A stretch of 64,000 nucleotides of DNA from NCBI GenBank assembly GCA_030765045.1, contig CM060969.1:54761716-54825715 (forward strand), given 5' to 3'. The stretch is from Tenodera sinensis. Its lineage: Eukaryota; Arthropoda; Insecta; Mantodea; Mantidae. Shown here one piece after another: positions 55,151 through 64,000 of the stretch. Within the stretch, counting starts at the first letter, position 1. Each line of letters begins with the position of its first letter. The notes under the pieces are model-generated. The model searched no databases, was not told the origin of the DNA, and was given only the letters and a program-made list of their open reading frames with translations. Position numbers and translations under genes: made by a program.

Positions 55151-56404
55151 ACCTGATATTTTGGCTTTTAATTTTCCAAGCTGTTCCACAAGTTTCAGTC
55201 CTAATTGAGATAGAAATTGCAAAGATAACAGAAATATAAAGAAGAATAGCTAATATTATTTTTACCTACGTATCAGCTTAATATAAAAAGTATGATTATA
55301 TACCTCTAACTAGTAGACTATGGTTCTTATGACATTCTTATGTCTGTATATTGCTTCTATGCATTCCTGTAGGGAACATCACATTTTCTCCATGAGCACA
55401 ACAAAAGAATTTTTTCCCAGTGAACCTGAAATGCACGTTTACGACTGTTCGTTTATGTTGACATCTTCAGAGTGGCAGATGTTCCGCCACTGGTAATCAC
55501 GCCACCCCTCCCTTGCCGAAGGGGTGGAGGTAGCTGGAAGTGATGCAAATTCAGTGAGCAGATGTAGTCATAACCACAGGATTCCCCAAGTCTGAAGTAA
55601 TATAATGCAACTGCGAGCGGCTATCACATTTTTCCAGAAAATAACAGAGGACTTGCGTTGTAGGATGATCAGAAATGTCACAGTTATTCTTGAAGAGGTG
55701 GACATATTGAACATGTTCTGAGTGCTTGCTGAGCATACACATTCAGAAGATTAATTTAAAAAAGACAAAATTGACATATTTTGTTTATTAAAAGTTATAT
55801 AAAAAATGTTCAATGTATGACATTTTGTGTGCCACCCTGTGTATTAGTAGAGCACATTTTAGAATCTAAACAAAGTGTTAAGTATATAAAGTTTAGTTTC
55901 ATCGCTGTTACCTTGTGCACTAAAGCTACGCCACGAAGCACAGAACATTGTATCGGTAACTTAGAAACTTCCGGTGGCTCATTATTTCTTAAAGTAAGTT
56001 TATATAATCTGCCTGATAATATATGTCATAAGCCAAGGAAGTGAGCTTTAAGAAATCATTAAGTAAATCAGCAGCTGTCAATGGCATCAGTCATGTAGAA
56101 AATCAACACGATTATGCTCTTTGTGATCCAAAACATTTAAGGGGATCCATCCAGCAATGTTTCGCTAAACAAGAAGCCCTGGATTCATTATGTTTAATTT
56201 TTACACAGGTTTTATTCCTTATTTATTATACCAATTATTATTACAATCTTAATTTATTCATTAATTTCTTTATTCATTATTTCTGTTAATCCAGACAAAT
56301 AGATTGATCCAACATAATGCCTAGTAATGAGGTTTTACTATGCTAATTTATAAGGACATCATGTACTGCATGCAGCACTCTACAGTCTCACATTATTTGT
56401 GTTA

Positions 56405-56650
56405 GCTAACCGAGCGGGATGGTTCAGGTGGTAACACCTGTGGCCCACATTTGGAAGATCGCAGGCTCAATCCCCATGGCTATACACTCTGACGTGAGTG
56501 TTTCTGTGGTTTCCCTTTGTCACTTAGGGTGAACACCAAGGTTTCTTTTCCACCAATTCCCTTCATTCCATTTCCTTATCATCTTTCAGATGCACTTTCA
56601 GGCAGGTGGTGTTGACAGTGCCAGACAGATGGCACGGATGTTTTCACATG
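56405..56650 (+). mobile_element. tRNA-derived SINE
   Basis: CTAACCGAGCGGGATGGTTC with GGTTCAGGTGGTAACACC (A-box region) and, about 40 bp later, AGGCTCAATCCCC (B-box-like) form a tRNA-derived head. The body has GTGGTTTCCCTTTGTCACTT, resembling the GTGATTTCCCTAAATCGCTT body of a common insect SINE. Its end near 56650 is not sharply defined. Confidence 0.6.
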
Positions 56651-57075
56651 ATAACTGCTGTTCTCGGCACTAGTTGACATTAGGGTGGCTGCTGTCCCAT
56701 GTCAGGGGATGGGGAGCACCTGTGTGACACCCATTGGACCCACAGAATGCTAGCTCTGGCAGAGGGAGCAGGATGTCTTTGCAACACCGGACGTGGAATG
56801 TGTGGTGGCTGCTCAGCGAGGCCTGGCACTCATTTTGTGTGTAATAGCTATAGATGTGCCTTCTTATGGCATCTGACTGAAAATTGTCCAGTTGTTTACT
56901 ATCTATTCACTCTAAGGTTGATCCGCGCGAAATTGAACCCAGGTGGCCAGTGCACAGTTATAATGTATCCTTCCGCCATTCGCGCCAAAAATAGTCACAA
57001 CACAACCACCTGGTGAGTGCATGCGGTACGTAATAGAAACGAAATGATCCTTTATTCCGTCAATTTAAAGAGTGA

Positions 57076-57405
57076 CTAACATGTAACACAAATTACGTTT
57101 CTAACAAACTCGTCACATTCTTGCATGGCGTATTTCACACGCTTTCGTTTTTTCCTGGGTGTAACCACCTTTCCTGTTTCAGCTTTTTCTTTACGAGGAC
57201 TGTTTATACTGATACTCGAAACACCGGTGAACTCAGAAGTTAATTTCACTACTTCTTTGATGGGAACAGTTGGATAATTCTCACACAACTTATAATACAC
57301 GTTCAACACTATTGTTTTTTCACCACTAGTCAATGGTTTTCCCGCCTTATGCTTTACATAAGTCGACAAAGATGCAAGAGCAAATTCACCGAGACCGTCC
57401 GCCAT
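57076..57405 (-). pseudogene. N-terminal part of an IS630-like (DDE_3) transposase
   Basis: A 109-codon frame with a good initiation context begins MADGLGEFALASLSTYVKHK and AGKPLTSGEKTIVLNVYYKL, then a helix-turn-helix segment (IKEVVKLTSEFTGVSSISIN) and a basic stretch VVTPRKKRKRVKYAMQ. I recognise this as the N-terminus of a large insect family of Tc1/IS630-type transposases, normally followed by the DDE domain. Here similarity ends at CDEFVRNV and a stop follows 6 codons later. A GTAATT in that place could be a splice donor, but no following exon was seen. The N-terminus is well preserved. Confidence 0.6.
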
Positions 57406-57639
57406 GATTCTAAATAGAAACTGCTGCTATAAACAATACTCGGATATCAGGTTATTACACGAGTTGAATGTTGGGACTTGTAGCTCTGTTTATCAGTATA
57501 CATCAGCGTTAATTAACCTCTCAGGTATTTGTGTAGAATGTTATATCATTTAACGATAAATTCATTCTAAAACTCAGATTACTAGAATGGGACTACTTCC
57601 CTGCACGCATTGCTACCGTGTTGTACCACGGTGCACTGA

Positions 57640-57784
57640 TCACGTGGGTTTGTTTTGATGCAGGCAAACCTAAGACTGAACTTGGTATAACTGTAGGTAC
57701 TCTTGGTCTCTCTTTCCTAGGAGTTAAAATTCGCAATGGATCTGGCTGTAGTTGCTTCTCTTTGGAGATTCTAGAAATAGTCAC
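57640..57784 (-). pseudogene. Second fragment of the IS630-like transposase family
   Basis: The frame gives TISRISKEKQLQPDPLRIL and TPRKERPRVPT, matching the order 'S.x.xRxxKEK...TPRK' of the neighbouring fragment, but from a different copy. It stops aligning after about 40 residues. It lies 240 bp 5' of the better fragment on the same strand. Confidence 0.5.
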
Positions 57785-58104
57785 CTAACGTATTTTAAGA
57801 GCCAGTGCAGTTCTTATCCTCACTTGGTTCTTGTGAAGGAGCATATTCTCTTCCTGTTCGAAGAATTCCCTAAGTGAACAGACAAAGTCCACTTCGCTGT
57901 GTAATACAGTACCCTAACCTGAAGTTAATCTTTGTCTTAAGCAATGAATTTTAGGTCTACCTCAACCTCCGCCAATTCTTGCTTCCATAACTAGACATTT
58001 TAATATGAGTTTTAACAAAATAGACTAATAATATACAATGCAAATGAATGCATAAACATGCGCAGTTTCACACAAACAGCTAGTGATGACCGACCTGAGT
58101 AGTA

Positions 58105-58977
58105 CAGGTCTTTTGAACCAGTTCTTCACCGCTGCATGACCTTTTGCCTGAGCGAGTTTGAAGCTGCCGCGGCCGGGTTTGCCACTACTAACAAGCCGCA
58201 CGTAAAATATCTATAAAAATCTTGCCTTATAGAAAATGATGGAAATGTCATCCCTCCTCCGCTATACAGGCATTATATCGGGAAAACACATTCTGATTCA
58301 CACGATTAAGTTGGGCAACTGTAATTTCTGTGATTTCATTTCTAATATTTTGTTTTAGTTCTTCCAATGTATGAGGATTTTTCTCAAACTTTGTCTTTCA
58401 GCTTACCCCACAAGGAAAAATCACACACTGTTAGATCAGGGGAGCAAGAGGGCCATACACCAGCAGTAATCACTCTATCTTCAAACACTTCCCTAATTTT
58501 ATTCATGGACTGTATGGGCAGGAGCAGAATCTTGTTGAAACCACCCATATGATTTCTCTTCTTCTGTCAGTTCACAAAAAAATGGGATCAAAATGTCATT
58601 TCAGTACCTCTCTTTATTTAGTCTAGTCCTAAAATATTGGACCAATTATGGGTCCAGCACTAACAGCACATCAAACTCCAACTCTATGATCATAATGAGG
58701 GATTTCTTGAGCGCGATGTGGATTTTGAGATGCCCAATACTGAGTGTTATAAGTGTTCACACGACCATTTAGATGAAACCACACCTCATCTGAAAAGAAC
58801 AGAAGCTGTGGATCAATTAAACCATTGTTCACGACATTTCCAGCATTTTCTATAAGGTAAGATTTTTATACATATTTTATGTGCGGCTTGTTAGTAGCAA
58901 CAAACCCGGCCGCAGCAGCTTCAAACTCGCACAGGCAAAAGGCCGTGCAGCGGTGAAGAAGCGATTCAAAAGCCCTG
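58105..58977 (-). mobile_element. Mariner-like deletion derivative with ~155-bp inverted repeats
   Basis: The two ends match over about 155 bp (CAGGTCTTTTGAACCAGTTC left, CAGGGCTTTTGAATCGCTTC right reverse-complemented; both continue with GCGGCCGGGTTTG and ACTAACAAGCCGCAC). TA flanks both (58103-58104, 58978-58979). The minus strand interior encodes LLFFSDEVWFHLNGRVNTYN, TQYWASQNPHRAQEIPHYD, the first-Asp region of a transposase, then AGVWPSCSPDLTVCDFSLWG, the third-Asp region. The stretch between, with the second Asp block, is decayed, and N-terminal coding is absent. Confidence 0.75.
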
Positions 58978-59119
58978 TACATGATTCATCAGTGTAGCCA
59001 ATGTGGCAACCTTTGTTTGTTTCCACAGCAAGAGCCTTCCCCTCCTACCCTTTACGCCTCTTGCTTCACATCTGTCGTGTATCTTCTTTTAAAAATCAGA
59101 CTGTGGTAGTGTTGACACC

Positions 59120-59230
59120 ATCAGCCATTTAGCATATGATGAGCATTCTGACCTCTCAACCCAGGGATTCCAGGTTCAATTACTGGCTGGGATGAGAGGA
59201 ATATATTTTAACTGGGATCATTCCCTATGG
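59120..59230 (+). mobile_element. tRNA-derived SINE fragment
   Basis: AGCATATGATGAGCATTC (A-box-like) and CCAGGTTCAATTACTGG (B box) are spaced as in a tRNA gene; GGCTGGGATGAGAGG follows. Short and diverged. Confidence 0.45.
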
Positions 59231-59642
59231 TCCACAGAGTCTGAATTGAGCTGAGCTTTTAGTTACAGATGCTCTCTAACTGTTATGGTTCTCAGCATCC
59301 CATTCTATATTGGACATGCTTAATTTTGCTCAGAGGCTTCTTTATCAGGCTTGAGGTTCTTCATGTGCTGTAAATTTACACCACAGGATCACCACCTTTA
59401 CTTCTCTTCAGAAGGAAGTCACTAAGGATCACCCTCCACAGAATCTAGGAGTAAATGAACATCCACAGAATTGCCTGGGTCTTCTTGCTAAGATGGCATT
59501 AATTTCCAGGGCAGTGCATTCTTTTTCAGAGGAAATATTAAATTACCCCAAGTTGCACGAATTGGGTACAAACGTATGAAAAATTATAACAAAAACCCAA
59601 ACTTTGTGGGTAATGTTAAATCAAGTTGCATCATTGTAAATA

Positions 59643-60485
59643 CGAGGGCTATTTTTTTCCAAGGTCCAATTGGTTGGGAAACTAAAACCACAATGAAAAT
59701 CAGTTAAAGCTTTGTGCAAATGTGTTGTGTTGTGTGTCTAGTATGCCTGTTGATCAAGTGACATCACACTAGTCAGCTCTGAGTGCATGGTGAGCACATA
59801 AACATGTCTAACAATAGTGTATCCTGCCAAATGTGAAGTGTGTGCACTAATTCATTTTCCTTATGCACAGGAGTGAAATGCAGTCGAAATTCATTGATGT
59901 ATGAGTAATGTGTGTGGTGAAACCTTCAGAGCTATGGCAAAGTGCAGCTATAGTGCAGGAACTTTGAAGCAGGATGCACAGACATTCAAGATGCAGGCGG
60001 TCACGGAAGGGGTGAGTGTCAACTGATGATCTGGTTCAGCAAGTGAGCCATGGGACTCGAGTAAATTGCCAGTTCACAATTTGTGTTGAGTGATTCATTT
60101 TCCAAAGTTCAAAGTCAGCTCTCTATACCATCATTTCTGAGATCCTTCAGTATCACAAACTGTGTGCTAGATGGGTTCCCAAGAATCTGTTCAACTATAA
60201 ATAGAAAACGGCGAATGGGTACCGCACACTACAGCTGCTACACAGACTCCACCATCATTTTTGATGGGGTGTGTTTGATCACCTACCATACAGCACGGAC
60301 ATCTGAATTTCATCTCTTTCCTCACATGAAACTGTGGCTAGGGCAGCATTTTGGCACAGACAATGAGCTGAAGACCAGCATAGAGAAGTGGCTGAAAGCA
60401 CATGCAGCTGCCTTCTATGACAAGGGGATTGGAAAGTTGGTACCATGTTATGAAAACTGTCTATGCAGGAGCAGTGACTAAGGAA
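59643..60485 (+). mobile_element. Mariner element, internally deleted (copy 2 of the family at 23689)
   Basis: It starts CGAGGGCTATTTTTTTCCAA after TA. The N-terminal transposase region (59870-60010; RNFEAGCTDIQDAGGHGR in pieces) and a longer C-terminal region (60290-60480; SEFHLFPHMKLWLGQHFGTD, KTSIEKWLKAHAAAFYDKGI and GKLVPCYENCLCRSSD) remain. The core is deleted at a different point from the copy at 23689. The right terminal repeat was not found. Confidence 0.7.
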
Positions 60486-60699
60486 AGAAGTAGCACACAG
60501 AAGCCTAACAAAAAGATAGACAAGATGACTTAAGAAACTCCTACTGCTTCACTTAAACACTTTTGGAGGATGTGTTTCATTTATTGTAGACTGCTGACAT
60601 TGAATACCTTTTTATATATGTAGCAACTCCCAAGCACTGATGATGGAGACTTGATGCAGTTGAAAACCACATTGTCCTCAGGTATGTCAAAACTCACAA

Positions 60700-60905
60700 G
60701 ATTATTCTGAACTTTAAGATCTCCTCCCATGAACTCGATTGGTCTACCACTTTCAGTAGCTTAAATTCTCTGCTGATATTAGCATATGGCTGATTTATCT
60801 TTATGCTCTTGAAAACGTGACAAATGTGCTAGATGAGTTTCCACATGGCTCTTAGTCTTCCCAATATATCCAATCTATCTTGTAAATGCTAGATCTTTTA
60901 TCTTC
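60700..60905 (-). pseudogene. Possible Penelope-like GIY-YIG remnant
   Basis: On the minus strand IGYIGKTKSHVETHLAHLSR and EHKDKSAIC resemble the YIGxTxRSxxTRLxEHxR...KSAIAEH pattern of Penelope endonucleases. A CTGATGATGG...GAAAAC segment at 60635-60665, on the plus strand, looks like hammerhead-type sequence but in the opposite orientation. Weak evidence. Confidence 0.35.
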
Positions 60906-61476
60906 TGGTGGAACCTTTTATTTAACTAAATTAAATTTCTGATGCTGAATCTGTTGTATGGCACCAATGAGATATAGTTATTGAACATGGTTCAAAACTG
61001 TTCAATGTCCAAGCATGGTAAAATGGAAAACAGTCCTTTCAAAAGGTTTATTTAAACAGCACAATAGATTGCTATAAGAAATTTGCTATCATGGGCATCT
61101 GGAAAGGAGAGGGTTTCACACATTTGTCTCTTTCCGAGAATTAACTTTTTGCACTGTCATACACTGGATATATTTGCATTACTGGCATTACCATGTTTTG
61201 TGACTTAAAAATTATTTCATCTCTCCAAAATACATTAACACTTGCTTCCTGCAACAAAGCAATCTAACATTCTTAAATGCATTAAGACTCTGGGAATCAT
61301 ATACCTCATATATGACCAATGTGTTGAATTTTGTCTCCTCATTGTGCCCATTTAATTTGAAGATTGAGGAAATGCCAGGCCATAACAGAGCAGATGGATA
61401 TGGCAACTTAAAATCCTAATCACTCTATTAGGAATTCAACCTGCAGCCTCCACTTCATAGCAGATACCTTAAACTG

Positions 61477-62655
61477 TGAGGGTGGTTAAGTTCTCAGAAT
61501 GGAAAAAGAAAAAAATACTTACGTCACTGAAACTTTTTTTATTTTTCAATATAGTCTCCTTATAGATTAATGCACTTAGTCCAGCAATGCTCCAATGCCT
61601 TGATCCCATCTTGAAAATGAGATTCCTCCAGACCTGCAAAACAGTTGTCAACTCTGGCTATCAATTCTTCATTTGAAGTGAATCTTCGTTTACCAAGGAA
61701 AATTTTCAGCTTCAGGAAGAGATGGAATTCTGACGGAGCCATATCAGGCGAATAAGGCAGGTGTGGCAACAATTCATATCTTAGTGCGTATGGTTTTGCC
61801 ACAGTAATGGCGCATGTGTGCATTTTCTTCATGGAAGATGACTTTCTTACTTGCTAAACCTGGCCTTCACATCCCACTCATGCATAAACAAACACTCATG
61901 CCATGACCTTTCTGGCTGAAAGAATTGTCTTTGCTTTCTTTGATGGTGGAAAATCAGCATGTTTCCACTGCTTTGACTGTTGTTTTGTGTCTGGGGCATT
62001 GTAGTGGACCCAAGTTTCATCTGTGGCCACAAAGTGGCACAAAATCATGCTCGCTTCTCCTAAAATAGGCAAGTATTGTTCTGATATTTCCATTCTCGTG
62101 CATTTTTGATCCAGCATCAAGAGTTGCAGCACCCATCTTGCAGATAATTTTTTTCATATCTAATTCTTCAGTTAAAATGTGATGTATCCTTTCAGATGAT
62201 GTCTGGCAAGCTTTAACAATATCTCACTTTCAATTTGACAATCTTGTGCACTTTGCAATGGTTTCTGGGATAGTGACACATTTTGGCCAATCACTGCAAG
62301 GATCATCATCTAAGCTTTCCCAACCAAATTTAAATTTGTTTGTTCCCATGGCAACAGTTGAATATGAAGGAGCAGGGTCCCTAAGTGTATCCTGGAAATC
62401 GGCATGAATATATTTTACTTTCATACCTTTCTTTACGAAGTGCTTAATTACTGCTCCAATCTGAATTTTTTCCATCTTCGCAAATCCCTACATGGGAACA
62501 ACAATAAAGCCACATCACCACCACAGCTCTCTTCCAAGAGCACTGATGTAACACGTGTTTACAGGCAACAGTCGCATGAATATCATGTGAACAACTCGTT
62601 GCACTAGCGCTGACCTGTCCTGACGATTCAGAGGACTTTTCGAACTACCCTCGTG
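61477..62655 (-). mobile_element. Mariner element with decayed transposase
   Basis: The ends TGAGGGTGGTTAAGTTC (left) and CGAGGGTAGTTCGAAAAG (right, reverse-complemented) are diverged inverted repeats; the TA targets appear mutated. The size, about 1.18 kb, is slightly short for mariner, explained by an internal deletion. Confidence 0.75.
61560..62475 (-). pseudogene. Mariner transposase pseudogene
   Basis: It starts MEKIQIGAVIKHFVKKGMKV with DPAPSYSTVAMGTNKFKFGW and SLDDDPCSDWP (mariner helix-turn-helix plus linker). A shifted frame gives MLDQKCTRMEISEQYL, then FVATDETWVHYNAPDTKQQS with the first catalytic Asp (TDETWVHY), KQWKHADFPPSKKAKTILSA, and VMARVF in another frame. The segment up to KKVIFH is deleted, and the second catalytic site reads HEENAH instead of HQDNAPAH. 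The end LPHLPYSPDMAPSEFHLFLK keeps the SPDxAPSxxHLF block, but its third catalytic position is Glu. It is inactive. Confidence 0.85.
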
Positions 62656-62779
62656 AAACCGAAATTATAATGTGAATATATGAAATTGATAATAGAAAGA
62701 AACAAAAGGAGATTCTAATCGATAGTTAAGGGGAAGACGTAATAAAGCTGAATAGATTAAAGTTTCAAGAATGGAAGCC

Positions 62780-63055
62780 TAGGCAGATTTAAATGAGTGA
62801 TAAGGTTACAATTGTTGTACGTGCAAAGCCCAAACGATTCCGCAGGCTGATTCGTATCTTGCCATGACGTGCTCTAAAGTTGGCCAATGGAAATTGCTTC
62901 CTTCGTGTCGCCCACGCAAAACATATGCAAAGCAATACACATTTGTCTTGAATCGAGCAGAGAATGCATGTGCAATTTGGGATTTGTACGTAAGCTGGCA
63001 TGAATACATTTTCCGGCGGTTGCCAAAGGGTGACAAAGTTCAAGTATTATAAAGC
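62780..63055. other. GC- and CpG-richer unclassified patch
   Basis: It differs in composition from its AT-rich flanks and is open on both strands (minus 62789-63043; plus 62864-63052), but no domain was recognised. It could be an exon or first-exon region, or an unknown repeat. Confidence 0.3.
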
Positions 63056-63059
63056 TGCA

Positions 63060-64000
63060 GTTGAAGTTAGAAAGTTATATTCTATTTACATATCGTCGGC
63101 AGTTCTCTACAAATCTGGAAATTTGAAAATAAAGTCAAATGCTTGTTAACTCTTCATTTGGTTACATTCCTACCACAACTCATGCAGATTAGGACCTCTT
63201 GCTAGAGCTAGTCTGGACACCCAACACAGGATAGGAGATATCCTGGTGACGAGATCTTATAGATCTTAAAGACGTTTTCGACTTAGAGGAATATATATGT
63301 CACTCGTACCATGTACTTCTTCTTCCCTCAACAATGACTAACAATATTAAGTGTAATACATTATTCATTAACAGTGATTAGCAAAGCTATTTAATAAAAT
63401 GAAAACTATTACATAATTAAGTTGGTCAAGCATGTCCTATTGCTCATTTTTACTTGGCATAGGTTTTTAAACCTATTGCAGAATCGCCAGTTATAGAGTT
63501 AATTAGGAGCAACTCTGCCATGCAACTGCAGTTGGTTTCGATCCATCAACACAAAGTTTATTGTTATGAAAGAATTTTGTTATTCCTCTGAAACTATAAC
63601 AGTATAAAAACCAGATGATCTCCTCAAAAATACACCACATATTTTTTTTATTGTACCAAAACTGTTTTGCTTTATAATACAAATCTCTGTATTTCTTTAA
63701 GACTCAGAAATACAAAAATAGCATTTATTTCTATTATTTTGCACATCAGCTTCCACTGATAGCTGCTTCAATATTCAAGTATGACTTCTGTTGTACTATG
63801 AAATTACACAAGATTAAGGCTTATGTTCAAAGATTAGAACATTGGCATCACTGTCGCACATTGTTCAAAGTTAGTCATCATTAATATAGCTTTATTTCTC
63901 AAAATGTGAAAATAAGGTACTTATTATAGTAATTGCACAGTCAAAATCTTGCAAATATTCATGGCAAAATAACTGTATATTTCATTTTCTTATGACGACT
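63060..64000. other. AT-rich sequence, nothing supported
   Basis: No coding similarity, repeat or RNA gene was recognised. Confidence 0.4.

Larger units (their letters stand above)
54103..55597 (-). mobile_element. hAT element nested in the mariner-like transposon
   Basis: The left end starts CAGGGGTGGCCACA, a hAT-like terminus. The matching right end is uncertain: either GCCACCCCTC at about 55512 or CCCCAAGTCTG at about 55591, the latter placing the break where the mariner-like frame resumes. No clean 8-bp duplication was seen. The minus strand carries a hAT-type transposase relic. Confidence 0.6.
53270..55735 (+). pseudogene. Mariner-like transposase pseudogene (interrupted)
   Basis: The N-terminus reads TKSVAETQQHFCVRFQTRWA and TVHRLAIKFETDGSI (helix-turn-helix). 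The catalytic middle reads LDGTVNMLQNNFLPQLYATG and WLMQDGAHPQTTNIVLDFLN (second Asp), then RFQGGSI and RDINPCDYFLWGHLKDTVYH up to 54100. After the hAT insertion, QLRAAITFFQKITEDLRCRM and IRNVTVILEEVDI continue the same protein. Stops and small frameshifts are present. Confidence 0.8.
53095..55839 (+). mobile_element. Mariner-like transposon interrupted by a hAT element
   Basis: CAGGGTGGCACACGAAATGT, then CATACATTGACA at the left, and the reverse-complemented right end CAGGGTGGCACACAAAATGT, then CATACATTGAACA, are inverted repeats; TA is on the left and TG on the right. The transposase runs left to right and is split near 54103 and resumes near 55600. Without the insert it would be about 1.25 kb. 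Confidence 0.8.

Noticed and set aside
62789..63052. Gene calls on either strand of the CpG-richer patch
   Set aside because: Both frames are open by composition only; no domain or splice evidence, so only the compositional anomaly is reported.
1..64000. CRISPR array, bacterial operon, rRNA genes or complete viral genome
   Set aside because: No spaced short direct repeats with unique spacers, no ribosome-binding-site-led gene runs, no rRNA sequence; the gypsy copies lack pol and any envelope.

Overview
This window is eukaryotic, AT-rich and dominated by transposable elements. It is most likely from an insect, possibly a polyneopteran such as an orthopteran, stick insect or cockroach. The reasons are widely spaced short exons with GT/AG junctions, many Tc1/mariner-type relics, Ty3/gypsy, Penelope-like, hAT and P-like (THAP) elements, tRNA-derived SINEs that resemble known insect types, and simple-sequence tracts. 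No bacterial operon, CRISPR array or viral genome is visible. The species is not determined by what I can see.

The only host gene I can support lies on the minus strand. It is the 3' (ankyrin-repeat) part of a type IV diacylglycerol kinase (DGK zeta/iota, rdgA-like). Three phase-compatible exons lie at 26759-26822, 17837-17994 and 14239-14402, and a candidate acidic linker exon lies at 51608-51808. The catalytic exons and the final exon were not found here. The introns hold most of the transposons described below.

Layout: 1-13 kb holds Tc1/mariner relics, including a P-like THAP element nested in a Tc1-like element (3528-5138 in 2340-5600) and a mariner-like element at 10316-12795 that received a LINE fragment and a SINE tail, each with its own target-site duplication (TSD). 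14-27 kb holds the DGK exons, long GAGT and TG tracts, a palindromic transposon and further mariner relics. 28-33 kb holds a 5'-truncated Penelope-like element with a hammerhead-like motif, a SINE, a long-TIR derivative and a palindrome. 33.7-45.8 kb is the centrepiece: two gypsy copies in opposite orientation, copy B (38681-44920) inserted in the leader of copy A (33700-45819). Each has its own 4-bp TSD (ACAT, AATT). Both lack the RT core, RNase H and most of the integrase through the same deletion and the same frameshift, yet keep long open gag and protease frames. 46-64 kb holds more mariner relics, a hAT element nested in a mariner-like element, SINEs and transposase fragments.

How it fits together: the gypsy copies look like members of a Gag-protease-only family that could move only with RT and integrase supplied from elsewhere. 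The many ~0.6-0.9 kb TIR elements keep only N- and C-terminal scraps of transposase, as expected of non-autonomous derivatives. All family calls come from reading motifs by eye; no database search was possible.
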